This document shows positions 23,475 to 34,430 of a DNA stretch of 64,000 nt, piece after piece; the stretch's first letter is position 1; every line of letters starts with the position of its first letter. Under the pieces are notes generated by a model that saw only the letters and a program-made list of their open reading frames with translations, was not told the origin of the DNA and made no database searches. The position numbers were made by a program, and so were the translations under genes. Source of the DNA: Imbricaverruca yamaguchii (taxonomy: Eukaryota; Arthropoda; Thecostraca; Neoverrucidae); the NCBI GenBank assembly GCA_034440575.1, contig JAOTOL010000873.1, positions 62,001 to 126,000 of the forward strand, in the 5' to 3' direction.

Positions 23475-25843
23475 CCGGCAGCGGCTTTGCCGTGCATGCC
23501 GCAACGCCCGGTGGCGGCCCTGCCGCGGCCAGTTTGCTCTCCGCGAGGCACTCAGCCGCAGTGCCGCATCGTGCGGCAAATCTGCCCGGGAGCCGGACAA
23601 CTGCCCTGGATGGGACGGCGATCACCGGTGGTTCCCGTTCGTCCGGGATGCCTCGTCCTAGAGAGGTGGCGGTTTCTCTGGATGCTCAGTCGTCCAGGAT
23701 GTTCTCCCTGAGCGAGATCGCCGACTCTCTTGACGATCCGCAGTCGGCTGGGATGCCGTCTGTTGGAGAGATGGCTGACTCTGGTCATGTCCGGTCTGAC
23801 AAGGTTTCCTCTCTTAAGGAGATGGCCGATGCTGTGGATTTTCAGTTGACCAGGATTCCCTCCTTAGAGGAGATACCTGGTGCTCAGTCGCCAAAAGTAC
23901 AAAATCTGAAGGAGGTGGCGGACTGTGTGGGTCCCCGATCGTCGACGGTAACATCCCTGAGGGAAATGACGAACTGTGTCAATCCCCAGTCATCCAGAAT
24001 ACCGTCCTTGAGAGAGCTGTCGGATTCTGTGGGGGATCCCCAGTCGGTTAGGATTCCAACACCGAGGGAGATAAAGAGATCTGTAGATTCCCCATCGTCC
24101 AGGGTGACCTCTTTGAAGCAGATGGCGAACTCTGCTGGTCCCCAGTCATCCAAAATACCATCCTTGAGAGAGATTGCGGATTCTGTAGATCTCCAAAAGG
24201 CCAGGGTGACCTCTTTGAAGGAGATGGCGAACTCTGTTGGTCCCCAGTCATCCAAAATACCATCATTGAGAGAGATTGCGGATTCTGTAGATCTCCAAAA
24301 GGCCGGGGTGACCTCTTTGAAGGAGATGGCGAACTCTGCTGGTCCCCAGTCATCCAGAATATCATCATTGAGAGAGATTACGGATTCTGTAGATATCCAA
24401 AAGACCAGGGTGACTTCTTTGAAGGAGATGGCGAACTCTGCTGGTCCCCAGTCATCCAGAACACCATCATTGAGAGAGATTGCGGATTCTGTAGATATCC
24501 AAAAGACCAGGGTGACTTCTTTGAAGGAGATGGCGAACTCTGTTGGTCCCCAGTCATCAGAAATACCATCCTTGGGAGAGATTGCGGATTCTGTAGATCT
24601 CCAAGAGGCCAGGGTGACTTCTTTGAAGGAGATGGCGAACTCTGTTGGTCCCCAGTCATCAGAAATACCATCCTTGGGAGAGATTGCGGATTCTGTAGAT
24701 CTCCAAGAGGCCAGGGTGACTTCTTTGAAGGAGATGGCGAACTCTGTTGGTCCCCAGTCATCCAAAATACCATCGTTGAGAGAGATTGCGGATTCTGTAG
24801 ATCTGAAAAAGGCCAGGGTGACTTCTTTGAAGGAGATGGCGAACTCTGTTGGTCCCCAGTCATCCAAAATACCATCCTTGGGAGAGATTGCGGATTCTGT
24901 AGATCTCCAAAAGGATTGGGTGACCTCTTTGAAGGAGATGGCGAACTCTTTTGGTCCCCAGTCATCCAAAATACCATCCTTGAGAGAAATTGCGGATTCT
25001 GTAGATCCCCAGTCGGCCAGGCTTCCGTCAATCGATGCTCCCCTAAACTACAATACGTCATTGAAGGAGATGGCGGATTCTGTAGATCTCCGATTCTCCA
25101 AGGTGGCATCCCTGAATGGGATGGAAAATTGTGTTAATGCCCAGTCGTCCAGAACGCCCTCCCTGAGGGAGATAGCCGACTCTGTTGATGCACAATCGTC
25201 TAGGATGCCATCCTTGCGAGAGATTGCGGATTCTGTGCATCCCCAGTCGGCCAAGATTCCCTCCCTGAGGGAGATGGCGAACTCGGCCGGTTCGCTGTCC
25301 GATGACATACCGTGTCTGTTGATGCGAGGTGCGGCCAGGCCTGCACTGGAGCCGCACTGTCTGCCCAGGTTCCCGGCCGTGCGGCTGCCTGACGCCTCAG
25401 GCGACGTGCCGCTGGGCAGACCGCTGTCCGCCGCCGACGAGCGTCCGCTGGCGGATGGGGCTGCCCCAAGCCCACCGGCTGACCCGGCCGATCCGACAGA
25501 AGACGGCGTGATCGACCTGACCCAGGCGCTGCTGCTGGAGCCGCGGCGGCGGCCGGCCCGCCCGCCGCCGCCGGAGCGCGCGGCCGGCCGGCCGGCCGAC
25601 GTGCCGGTGCCGCTGCCGCCGGCGGTGCTGCCGGCGGTGCTGCCGGCGCCGGCGGCCCGCCTGCGGGGCGTGCCGTCTGCGCTGGCCCGCTGCATGCCGA
25701 GCCACCGCGGGCGCGCCGGACACGGGCTCCGGCGGCGCGTCCTGCTGTGGCCGGACTCGGCGCCGCCGCCGTTCAAGTTCGACTCGCCGTCGCCCGACGA
25801 CGAGGTGCTCGCCAAGCAGCAGCGCGCGGCGGCCAAGGTGTGA
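23475..25843 (+). CDS. HBS1L: HBS1L alternative terminal exon, SKI7-like isoform with 17-aa repeats
   Basis: An open frame of about 790 codons. The acceptor is either gcacagcag (exon from 23475) or gttgtcag (from 23445); both fit the phase-1 donor of exon 4. After a short Ala/Gly/Ser-rich stretch come about 33 repeats of a 17-residue unit (23648-25310), alternating TSLKEMANSVGPQSSKI and PSLREIADSVDLQKARV. A Pro/Ala/Arg-rich segment follows, then FKFDSPSPDDEVLAKQQ close to the end, and the stop TGA at 25841-25843. In humans a short HBS1L splice form (HBS1LV3) with its own C-terminus works as SKI7, bridging the SKI complex and cytoplasmic exosome. I infer the same role from position, the own stop and the poly(A) signal at 26508. 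Skipping this exon needs the 33332 acceptor of exon 6. Less likely, it is internal: AAG|GTGTGA at 25837 could splice in phase 0 to an acceptor at 33340. Confidence 0.78.
23648..25310 (+). repeat. Coding tandem repeat, 51-bp unit (102-bp higher order)
   Basis: About 33 units of 51 bp inside the SKI7-like exon, with the consensus protein PSL(R/K)E(I/M)A(D/N)SV followed by about 8 residues rich in Q, S and K/R. Between about 24118 and 24990 the array has a clear dimeric 102-bp period with near-identical units, so it expanded recently. The flanking units are older and diverged but keep the SLxEhA core, which suggests selection on the protein rather than DNA slippage alone. Confidence 0.93.
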
Positions 25844-26085
25844 GGCCGTGCTGCGGGCTGCAGACGAGCTCACGTGGCGGCCAAGGTGTGAGGCCGTGCT
25901 GCGAGCTGCAGACGAGCTCACGTGGCGGCCAAGGTGTGAGGCCGTGCTGCGAGCTGCAGACGAGCTCACGTGGCGGCCAAGGTGTGAGGCGGCTCTGCGA
26001 GCTGCAGACGAGCTCACGTGGCGGCCAAGGTGTGAGGCCGTGCTGCGAGCTGCAGACGAGCTCACCTGGCGGCCGAGCCGTCGTG
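25829..26085 (+). repeat. 48-bp minisatellite duplicating the end of the SKI7-like exon
   Basis: Five copies at exactly 48-bp spacing plus a degenerate sixth. Each carries the last codons GCG GCC AAG GTG TGA of the exon, which are also a potential donor (CAAG|GTGTGAG; last bases before GT at 25837, 25885, 25933, 25981 and 26029). Because 48 is a multiple of three, using any later copy would first read through the in-frame TGA. Confidence 0.9.
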
Positions 26086-26507
26086 ACAGGCCGGTGCTGC
26101 TCGACCGGCGTGTCCACGCAGACGTGGCCGCTGCCGACCTCCGGAGGGGCGGCCTTCCGGCGTCGCTCTCCCCTCTACTGTGTCCCGGCCCGAAGAGTGT
26201 GACGGGCTTTACTGGTCACGGACAACCTACTGCAGCCGCTCATCAACGGTGTATGAGTCATTCATGTCAATGCTTGATCGCCTCATCGACGCACTATTCG
26301 TCCAAATTTACTTCATGGGAAGGTGCACCGCTGGGGGCCTTCATTTCATCCCGTGGCTTTTGTCGAGAAAGAAAGTACAAGTCTGTGGAAACTCGTGTGG
26401 TTACGTAGTGTTCTATATTTCATGTCGTGCTAATTCTCGCCGAAGGAGGTGAGCTGGAGGATCCACGCCGCTTCATCTCACGTACCTGAAGTTATTCGCT
26501 GCAGATA

Positions 26508-26513
26508 AATAAA
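26508..26513 (+). promoter_or_regulatory. HBS1L: Candidate poly(A) signal AATAAA for the SKI7-like isoform
   Basis: AATAAA lies 665 bp after the TGA at 25841-25843, in the context gcagataaataaatgcc, followed by a TG-rich stretch (ctgtacttctggtgc) of the kind found downstream of cleavage sites. It would end a transcript that terminates in the large exon instead of splicing on to exon 6. Position and consensus are the only evidence. Confidence 0.5.
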
Positions 26514-29500
26514 TGCCTGCCTGTACTTCTGGTGCACTCGGCGCTGCTGCACTCTTGCGGTCAATCCAGTAAGGTCTGCTTCACACAATTGCCGCAACGG
26601 CGCCAGGGGTAGCTGGCTCGTTCTGTTCCGATTCGGTTGATCATTTGAGTGGACCGAGGTCGCCTTGTATGTATTTATTCATGTGCCACTTCCAGCGCCG
26701 ATGTGTCAACTAGGGAACCCTGCGGCTGCCAGTAGGGCCGATCGGGCCTTAGTTTTGTGCGTCCATATGTCACCTCCAGCGCTGGGATGCAAACTAGGGA
26801 GCGGTGGGCCCCAGTTCCGTACAAAGTTGGACAGCTGCACACTGAATTTGTGTTATCCAAAGCGTTGTGTCCTTTCTGAAAAAGTCTCCCCTCATATATG
26901 CTCACTGAAAGGTCGCACAGTGCTCCTTGACTATGAAATGATGCAAACTTAGTTCACTTTAATAGGTTGTCCGAACTTGCAGGTTCTTATGCGTCGAACT
27001 TGCGGGTTCTTGAGCGTATTAAGTGAAAATTGACTGGCATACACATTATTATAATAATTAACCTTCGCCGGTCCGGGGGAAGGGATATCGGGGGCACCTC
27101 TCTCCCCTCAGATTTGTCCGTGATAGCGGGAGAACGAGAAGGCGCAGAGACACGACATTTTCACTAGCTTAGTATATATCTGTTTTGCATGTGAACAATC
27201 CAGGTCCACGCCACTGAAGGTTAATGACCTGGAACGGGTCAAAGGGAGTGCTATTCAAAAATGTTGTAAGTGCCGCCAATGCAATAATTGCAACGTGCGT
27301 GCACCAAACTGGAAATCTGCTGTTCTTTCATGAAGACAAATACTCTCCCGTCTGGAAATGCTAATAAAGGCAAATATTACTGATCTATGGTCGGCTCAAT
27401 TCCCGCGTATATTTACCGCATTCGGTGGAAAATCTAATTTGGGGGTAATATTTAACTCTGAAAAGGATTTAAAAAACAAAATGAGCATTCTGGGTAAAGT
27501 GCCATCTTACACTAGATTGCTAAAGATGCAGAAAGACCACAGCTGTCGGTGCGCCCTAAAACCCAAATAACTAACAAACTAAATGTCGCTGTCCCTCACC
27601 AAGTGATGCCTGAATTTAGTTTCAGCGCCGCCTAGTGCGTGCGGTATCACATCTCAGGGTCAATGAATGACCTGAAGTGACCTGACCTCGTGCAATTGAC
27701 CTGATTTGGCTTTCTACTTCCTAAGCTTAGGCACTCACTTCCTATATTATATTACTTCCTAAGCAATGTACACCTAGGCAAAGGCTGAAGAGGTCTCTTC
27801 ATCAACTTGCGCATTGTTCAGTGTGACCTGAAGTCAGGTATGGTTAGAATCTGGGCAGTTTGCAAAGATGTTTCGGTATCATATCAGTTCTTCTTGGAAC
27901 ACAATTGTGTGCTTCAATAGTGATGTAGACACATTGATGCTTGAACTTACTGACATGACCACATGGCGTGACCCGACGTAACCTTATAATTTTCGGATGC
28001 CAATCAGTTGCAAACATTTTGTTTGAATGGCTCTGCTGGAATGAGCAGTCATATTTTCAAAGTCATTCCGCAAGTTAAAAGTCACGTCACTGGGTTGACA
28101 TATCATGACCTTTAGCGACCGCAGCACGGCCGAAAATGTGGAAAACATTATTTATGTGCTCTAGGCTGCATTGGCCGGACAAGGACATTTTCCCTGTGTC
28201 TCAGCATGTCGTGAGTCCACATGCTTAGTTCGAAGGCCAGTTTTTGCAGCTAGCCTGATTCTGACCCGACATGACCTTTTCCATCTTAATCCTTTTTCAC
28301 TATGGTCAAAATAAATGCATCCCCATGTTAATTCTTCAGAAAAACTACATGTCGAAAGAAAACTAGCACTTTCTTTGTCGTTCATTTCCAAATACATAAG
28401 TTCGGGTGCCTGGACTTACTACTTGACCTAATATGACCTCCAGTTTCCTCACTATCAGTCAAAATGAAAATATGAGGCATGCTCCGGATTTCCCATGAGC
28501 AGAGCTTCTAAACTGTGTTTTGGATGCCATCCCAGCTTTGATAGGTCGGAAGTTAGAGGTGTGTATTCAGGAGCCCCCAACCCCGCGGGATATCTAGTGC
28601 TCTAACTTACACAGTTGGCTGCGGATCCTCCAGTACCTGGTCATTTTTGGCCCTTCATCGCCGTTGGGGGAGCCGAAGAGGAAGGATAGTGCGGTGGCCG
28701 TGTATCATGCTGGTGTGCTGACTTGTTAATACCGTCATTAGCACTCTCGAGGGCGAGGTTGTATCATTATTGCCACGTGGTGATAAAATTGATGGGAAGG
28801 CCGGTATTGGATGTGTCGCAGATGTATGTGAACCATGAACGTCTCTGCCTCTTCCTGGATTATTGTAGGATTAGCGTTTTGGGGCTGGTGTGACCGAGCG
28901 CTCCAATCCATCGAAGTGTGTAGCCAGTTTCGTTTTTGCCACTTCGGTATAGTGTCACGTCCCGTTTGATGCACTATTCTGCACGTTTTGAGACGCTTTG
29001 CTCTCTTCCATTTTGTGCCATTCAATCGCACGAACTGTTGCATGAAATCTGTTCGGTATTCGAGGAAACAATGGACTTGCCAACGATCGCATGCTTCGTT
29101 TTATCCACTAAGCCTCATCAAACCGTGGGTGCTGTATATGGTCCGAACCGCTTGATTATCTATTATTTCCGTACTGGGCTGGCCTGAGTGTAGTGCGGAA
29201 ATTTCGATTTGCATGGTTTGCATTGTGAAAAGTAATGCATGCCATGTTGGATTGTAATGTATGATTTCATTTCTGGAGTGACACGTGGATGACCTTCACA
29301 TTTTTATTTACAACAGTGAGGTTGCATTTCAAATGCAATGGAAACGCATGATTGAATTGTAACTGGAAAAAAATAATGTGTTTCTGAAGTTGCAACTAAC
29401 GTCGTTTCCCACCACTGGTCTTTCATAAAAATTGTTTTCCGCAGTTGCCTGTTCTTATAGAGATTAATGCCATCGACCGTCCGGCTGCGTACACTGCGTA

Positions 29501-30763
29501 CTATTGTTGGGCAGTCCAGTAAATGGTATATGTTTTCATGTTTGCTTGCAGCATGCAACTGGTTGCCTATGTCTTTGTGCTTTCATCTGTATGTTATACT
29601 TGGGTGAGATGAGTCTCCCTATGACTCGTGTCATTCTTAACGCCATCAGCGAGAATTGTCGACCATCAACATTCCAAATGTCATCTGAACACGTGCGTTT
29701 ATCTTACATGTCGCCTGATGCGGTCTGTTTTCAAAGATCGTTTCAGTTTCACGACATGCCAAAAAAAAAACATTATCCACTCACGCCTGTTTAGGCTCGG
29801 CTCGGCCACTATAATGAAGATCGGATCCGCGTTTAGTTCCGATCGTACGAATGTTCCTGATCAGATACAAATTTTGCCATTGCTAATCAAAGTGTTTCCC
29901 AGTTCTGATAGATGTGATGCAATACTATATGCCATATAATCATGCAGATTGGAATACGATGATAGAATATAAAAAACAAGCTTCCCAGCTATTTTGTTTC
30001 AACCGGTTTGGTCTTGCATTTGGTACCCAGGTTTGTGGTCGGCCGCAACTAATTTCACATCCAATCTTCACCATGGTATTCGTCTCATTTTTCACCATAA
30101 CGATCGCATGTATCTGACATGTTAGTGCATGTTCAGAGGATTCTTATGCTCTTCTATTCAAATGGCTTATTTTAGTAGCTGCTTTCATTTATAAATATCA
30201 TTTTGAAAGCAAACCTTCATACATCACAGTCTGTGGAGCTTTCCCATCAAAACGCGGTGTGAGGTCGCCGATTCTCTTCTTAAGAGTGTATTCGTCACTG
30301 CTTAAGACCTTCTTAAAGCCACTTGTCATATTTTACTTCTCGGGAGAGGGGATTCTTGTTTGATTGATGTCGAGATGAGGCATCACAGAATAAGTGACAT
30401 TTAGGTAAGCACATTGTTGGTTGGGCGTGTGTTTGTATTCAAATGTAGATATCCGAGCTAGTGTGTAGCTTCAGCTACTAATGAATGTGTAAAATGAACT
30501 AAGCGTGAGAACATGCGAATGAAATAAATGTGAGGACGTACAACTAAAGTAATGTACATCACAAGGATAAAGTGTGAACGCCGTCTACACCGAGGCCTTT
30601 GTCCGCTACCTGTGCAGATTGTTACGGACGCCACCACCATTGCCACCACCAACTCAGAGCCATTCTGATCATTAGGTGAGACACGGTTTTGAGCGATTTC
30701 ACTCATTTGCATTGTATGTTCAGTTAGATGTCGCCTGTTCGGGAGGTTCCTTTAACGCTGATC

Positions 30764-31062
30764 CCGTTGCGCACCACGCACGTGTCAGGTTTTGCGGCCG
30801 TCCGACATCTGCCCCGAACAGAATGGAAGACGGTCGCGAATCTCGGCCGCTCCGTTCAAGTTCCGTGCTGTCGGCCGTCGGCGGTGCGCTTGTGGCGCAG
30901 CTGAATGGTGTTGCGCCCACATAAGTTAGTCGGATAAGCGAAGCAAATGCCACGTTCGGACAGACTTGGCTTTTCGCCAGTCCCAAACGGATGGCCGCAG
31001 GCGGTTTATTCGGACGTCGGACGGCCGTAGAACTTGGAACGTGCGCGGTGTGCAACGGGCTT
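30764..31062. repeat. Inverted repeat, arms of about 55 bp
   Basis: The left arm 30764-30817 (cccgttgcgcaccacgcacg ... gcggccgtccgac) matches the reverse complement of 31005-31062 (gtcggacggccgta ... gcaacggg). The interior of about 190 bp is non-coding. It could be a decayed non-autonomous DNA transposon; no clear target duplication was seen. Confidence 0.6.
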
Positions 31063-31189
31063 CTGTGTCTGCCGATATGTCTGAGCATTACTGGGCGGTC
31101 TGTCCGACAGCTTAGTTTTGTTTTCGTGGCTTGGTTGCTGTTGCTTCTCTTCATAGGCGCACCGGAGGGGGACAGCCCCCCCCCCTCCA

Positions 31190-31620
31190 TGAGACCAAAG
31201 TGCCCTTTTGGCCAATAGTGCCCTTTTGACCTAAAAGTGCCCTCTTAGCCGGAATGTCGCAAATTCAGCCCAAAAACCACCTGCTCTATGTGCGCCTGTG
31301 CCAAAGGTGCCCTTTGGGCCCAAAACTGCCCTCTTGGCCCATTTTTTCACGCCCCCCCCCCCAGTCAACAAACCGGGCCCGGCCAACAAAGTGCCCTCTT
31401 GGCCGAAATGTCCCAAATTTAGCCAAAAAAATCACCTGCCTTATGTGCCACGCCTGTGCCAAAACTGCCCTTTTGGCCAAATTATTTTTCACGCCCACCC
31501 ACCCCCTCCCCCGGTCAACAAACCTTCCAGTGTGCCCCGGACAGCAAAGTGCCCTTTTGAAGCCGGTCAGGTGCCCTTTTGGAGCCGGCCAAGTGCCCTT
31601 TTCGGTCCGCCCCCCCCCCT
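31190..31620. repeat. Tandem repeat, about 165-bp unit (gtgcccttttggcc)
   Basis: Two to three copies of a unit with agtgccctcttggcc, tttagcc, cacctgc, C-rich run and agtcaacaaacc. Short C homopolymers at 31173, 31352 and 31610 mark unit boundaries. Confidence 0.8.
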
Positions 31621-31989
31621 CCATGGAAAAATCCTGGGTGCTCGCCTGCTTCTCTCCAGTCCGGAGAAGCCATGCGGTAATTATGTGCCGACACCACACG
31701 ATCTTAGTCAGCCGTGCTTGACGTGCTCCACCGGCTCCTCTCTGAACACTGCTTCCTCGTATTCGGTTACACCTCACTCAACCCGGTCCCGACCGGACAC
31801 GACCCAGCCTGAACCCGCACGTTGCCCAGCAGTCGTGACCCGCCTCGCTCCCGGTCCTTACCCAACCCCGACGAAGCGCAGTGAAACAGTGCTACTGACC
31901 AGATCCAGAACCCACTCGGCCCCTCCTTCCCGTCCGACCACCGTCCCGCCGTCACAGCAGCAGACCCAACCCCCTCCCCTGCCATCCTA

Positions 31990-33331
31990 GTGACGATGGT
32001 GCTGTCGAAAGCTCCTGACGGTCGGCCCGCCGTCGGTGCAGTCGACTCAGCCTCCCCTTTCACCATCCGGGTGTCAGTGGCACCGCCCAGCGCTCCTGAC
32101 GGTCGGCCCGCCGTCAGAGCAGCCGATCCAGCCCCCCCCCTACCATCCGAGTGTCGCGATGGCACCGCCCAGCGTTCCTGACGGTCGGCCCGCCGTCAGA
32201 GCAGCCGATCCAGCCCCTCCCTACCATCCTGGTGTCGCGATGGCACCGCCCAGGCTCTGACGGTCGGCCCGCCATCAGAGCAGCCGATCCAGCCCCCGCC
32301 CTACCATCCGAGTGTGGCGATGGCACCGCCCAGCGCTCCTGACGGTCGGCCCGCCGTCAGAGCAGCCGATCCAGCCCCCGCCCTACCATCCGGGTGTCGC
32401 GATGGCACCGCCAGCGCTCCTGACGGTCGGCCCGCCGTCAGAGCAGCCGATCCAGCCCCCGCCCTACCATCCGGGTGTCGCAATGGCACCGCCCAGCGCT
32501 CTGACGGTCGGCCCGCCGTCGGTGCAGCGGCTCAGCCCCCCGCCCTACCATCCGGGTGTCGCGATGGCACCGCCCAGCGCTCCTGACGGTCGGCCCGCCG
32601 TCAGAGCAGCCGATCCAGCCCCCGCCCTACCATCCGAGTGTCGCGATGGCACCGCCCAGCGCTCCTGACGGTCGGCCCGCCGTCGGGCAGTCGGTCAGCC
32701 CCCCTCCCTACCATCCGGGTGTCGCGATGGCACCGCCCAGCGCTCCTGACGGTCGGCCCGCCGTCAGAGCAGCCGATCCAGCCCCCGCCCTACCATCCGG
32801 GTGTCGCGATGGCACCGCCCAGCGCTCCTGACGGTCGGCCCGCCGTCAGAGCAGCCGATCCAGCCCCCGCCCTACCATCCGGGTGTCGCGATGGCACCGC
32901 CCAGCGCTCCTGACGGTCGGCCCGCCGTCGGGCAGTCGACTCAGCCCCCTCTACCAGCCGAGTGTGGCGATGGCACCGCCCAGCGCTCCTGACGGTCGGC
33001 CCGCCGTCGGGCAGCCGGCTCAGCCCCCTCCCACCATCCGAGTGTGGCGATGGCACCGCCCAGCGCTCCTGACGGTCGGCCCGCCGTCAGAGCAGCCGAT
33101 CCAGCCCCCTGCCTACCATCCGAGTGTGGCGATGGCACCGCCCAGCGCTCCTGACGGTCGGCCCGCCGTCAGAGCAGCCGATCCAGCCCCCGCCCTACAT
33201 CCTGGTGTGCGATGGCACCGCCCAGCGTCCTGACGGTCGGCCCGCCGTCGGTGCAGTCGTCAGCCCCCCGCCCTACCATCCGAGTGTGGCGATGGCACCG
33301 CCCAGCGCTGCTGACGGTCGGCCCGTTTCAG
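31990..33331. repeat. 82-bp minisatellite ending at the HBS1L exon 6 acceptor
   Basis: About 16 copies of ctcctgacggtcggcccgcc gtcagagcagccgatccagc followed by about 42 further bases. The last copy runs into exon 6: its cggcccgtttcagcgccgca gccgg is the diverged form of cggcccgccgtcagagcagc cga, so each unit holds a copy of the acceptor and first exon bases. Confidence 0.93.
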
Positions 33332-33427
33332 CGCCGCAGCCGGTCCGCGTGCTGGCGACTCCCTCTCCCCGGCAGCCGGCCGCGCCGCCGGCGCGCGTCG
33401 TCCGCGGCTTCCAGGAGCAGCGGCCAG
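33332..33427 (+). CDS. HBS1L: HBS1L coding exon 6 (Pro-rich linker)
   Basis: This exon encodes APQPVRVLATPSPRQPAAPP and then ARVVRGFQEQRP. The acceptor cccgtttcag|CG is phase 1 and joins exon 4 in frame. A second acceptor 8 bp on (gccgcag, exon from 33340) is phase 0 and would fit a donor at the end of the large exon. The donor CCA G|GTGAGC is phase 1, as exon 7 requires. This is disordered linker with no conserved motif; support comes from phase and from the sharp end of the upstream minisatellite. Confidence 0.68.
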
Positions 33428-33464
33428 GTGAGCGCACCGTCCGGCTGCCGGCTCTGTACTGTAC

Positions 33465-33590
33465 TAACCTAACCTAACCTAACCTAACCTAACCTAACCT
33501 AGCCTAGCCTAACCTAACCTAGCCTAACCTAACCCAACCGAACCTAACCGAACCTAACCTAACCTAACCGAACCGAACCTGAAACTCAAC
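33465..33590. repeat. Interstitial telomere-like (CCTAA)n tract
   Basis: About 22 pentamers: 8 or more perfect cctaa units, then variants cctag, ccgaa and cccaa. It begins 40 bp after the exon 6 donor. TTAGG is the ancestral arthropod telomere repeat. Confidence 0.93.
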
Positions 33591-33624
33591 TAACCAACCA
33601 ACCAACTGTACTGATGGGGTGGGA

Positions 33625-33893
33625 GGGCAGGGTTAAAATAATGGTTTTCGTCGGGTGTGAGATGTCGAAACGAGCACAGTAGGATGTCGAAATTTGCCTT
33701 GGAATTAGTGCCGTTTATAATGCTTTTGATGCCTCAAACTCAAATTCAAGCCGATGGTGTAGGCACTTTGAGCTGATGGTGTACGTTCTAAGGAGCAGGA
33801 TGTCGATACTTCTTGGAGAAGGATGTCGATTGAGCGTTCAGAAAGTGGTATATTCCACCCTATTTCACCAATAATTTACCACTGTGGGAGGGG
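33625..33893 (+). mobile_element. Unclassified dispersed repeat, opposite orientation to 19757-20170
   Basis: The reverse-complement counterpart of the element beside exon 3. It is shorter by about 145 bp owing to internal loss. Non-coding. Confidence 0.85.
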
Positions 33894-34205
33894 ACCTGGT
33901 CTGTACTGAGTGGACCTGTCGCAGCTGCTTGTGTTCTGGTCTCGTCGTCTTTGTTCATCTGTGTTGCTATTTTTATTGGACGATGGTTAGCCGACGACGC
34001 GCAGTTTAATGACGATGCGTTTAGTTGACGAATGCGTGGCCTATGTTGAACGTCGTTTTGCCTTTCTAGGTTTCTGTTGTTGCTCCGTGTGCTAGTCTGT
34101 TGCCGCCTGGTTATGCGACACTCTCAAGCGTGATTTAATCCGTGTTGATCTTTATGTTGTCATCTAACCATTTTTCGTAGGTCTCAGCCGTGGACATTAT
34201 CTTTC

Positions 34206-34405
34206 CATATGCATGCACCGCGGCGGACTGGTATTGCCGACTACCATGCCTATCTGTTGGCTGTCACGGATGCGCCGGCTCTGATATGTATTGCTGACTA
34301 CCATGCCTATCCGTTGGCTGTCACGGATGCGCCGGCTCTGATATGTATTGCTGACTACCATGCCTATCCGTTGGCTGTCACGGATACGCCGGCTCTGATA
34401 TGCTC
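34206..34405. repeat. 60-bp tandem repeat, three copies, before exon 7
   Basis: Units of gactaccatgcctatccgtt ggctgtcacggatgcgccgg ctctgatatgtattgct. It ends about 25 bp upstream of the exon 7 acceptor. Confidence 0.9.
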
Positions 34406-34430
34406 ACAAACGGCACCCCGTCTATCGCAG

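Larger units (their letters stand above)
26086..31160. other. Long HBS1L intron stretch without genes
   Basis: Mostly AT-rich, unique-looking sequence. I see the poly(A) signal at 26508, a LINE 3' tail at 27541-27580 (gtgcgccctaaaacccaaat) and an inverted repeat at 30764-31062. No coding exon, RNA gene or intact element is supportable. Confidence 0.5.

Noticed and set aside
23884..25109. Antisense open frames of 361 and 243 codons opposite the SKI7-like exon
   Set aside because: A 51-bp repeat without stops in one unit is open over the whole array; the + strand frame alone fits the HBS1L phases and ends in the conserved-looking FKFDSPSPDD segment.
31254..31990. Proline-rich protein gene of about 230 codons
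   Set aside because: The frame follows the 165-bp repeat and the start of the 82-bp array; it has no homologous domain and C homopolymers make it unstable.
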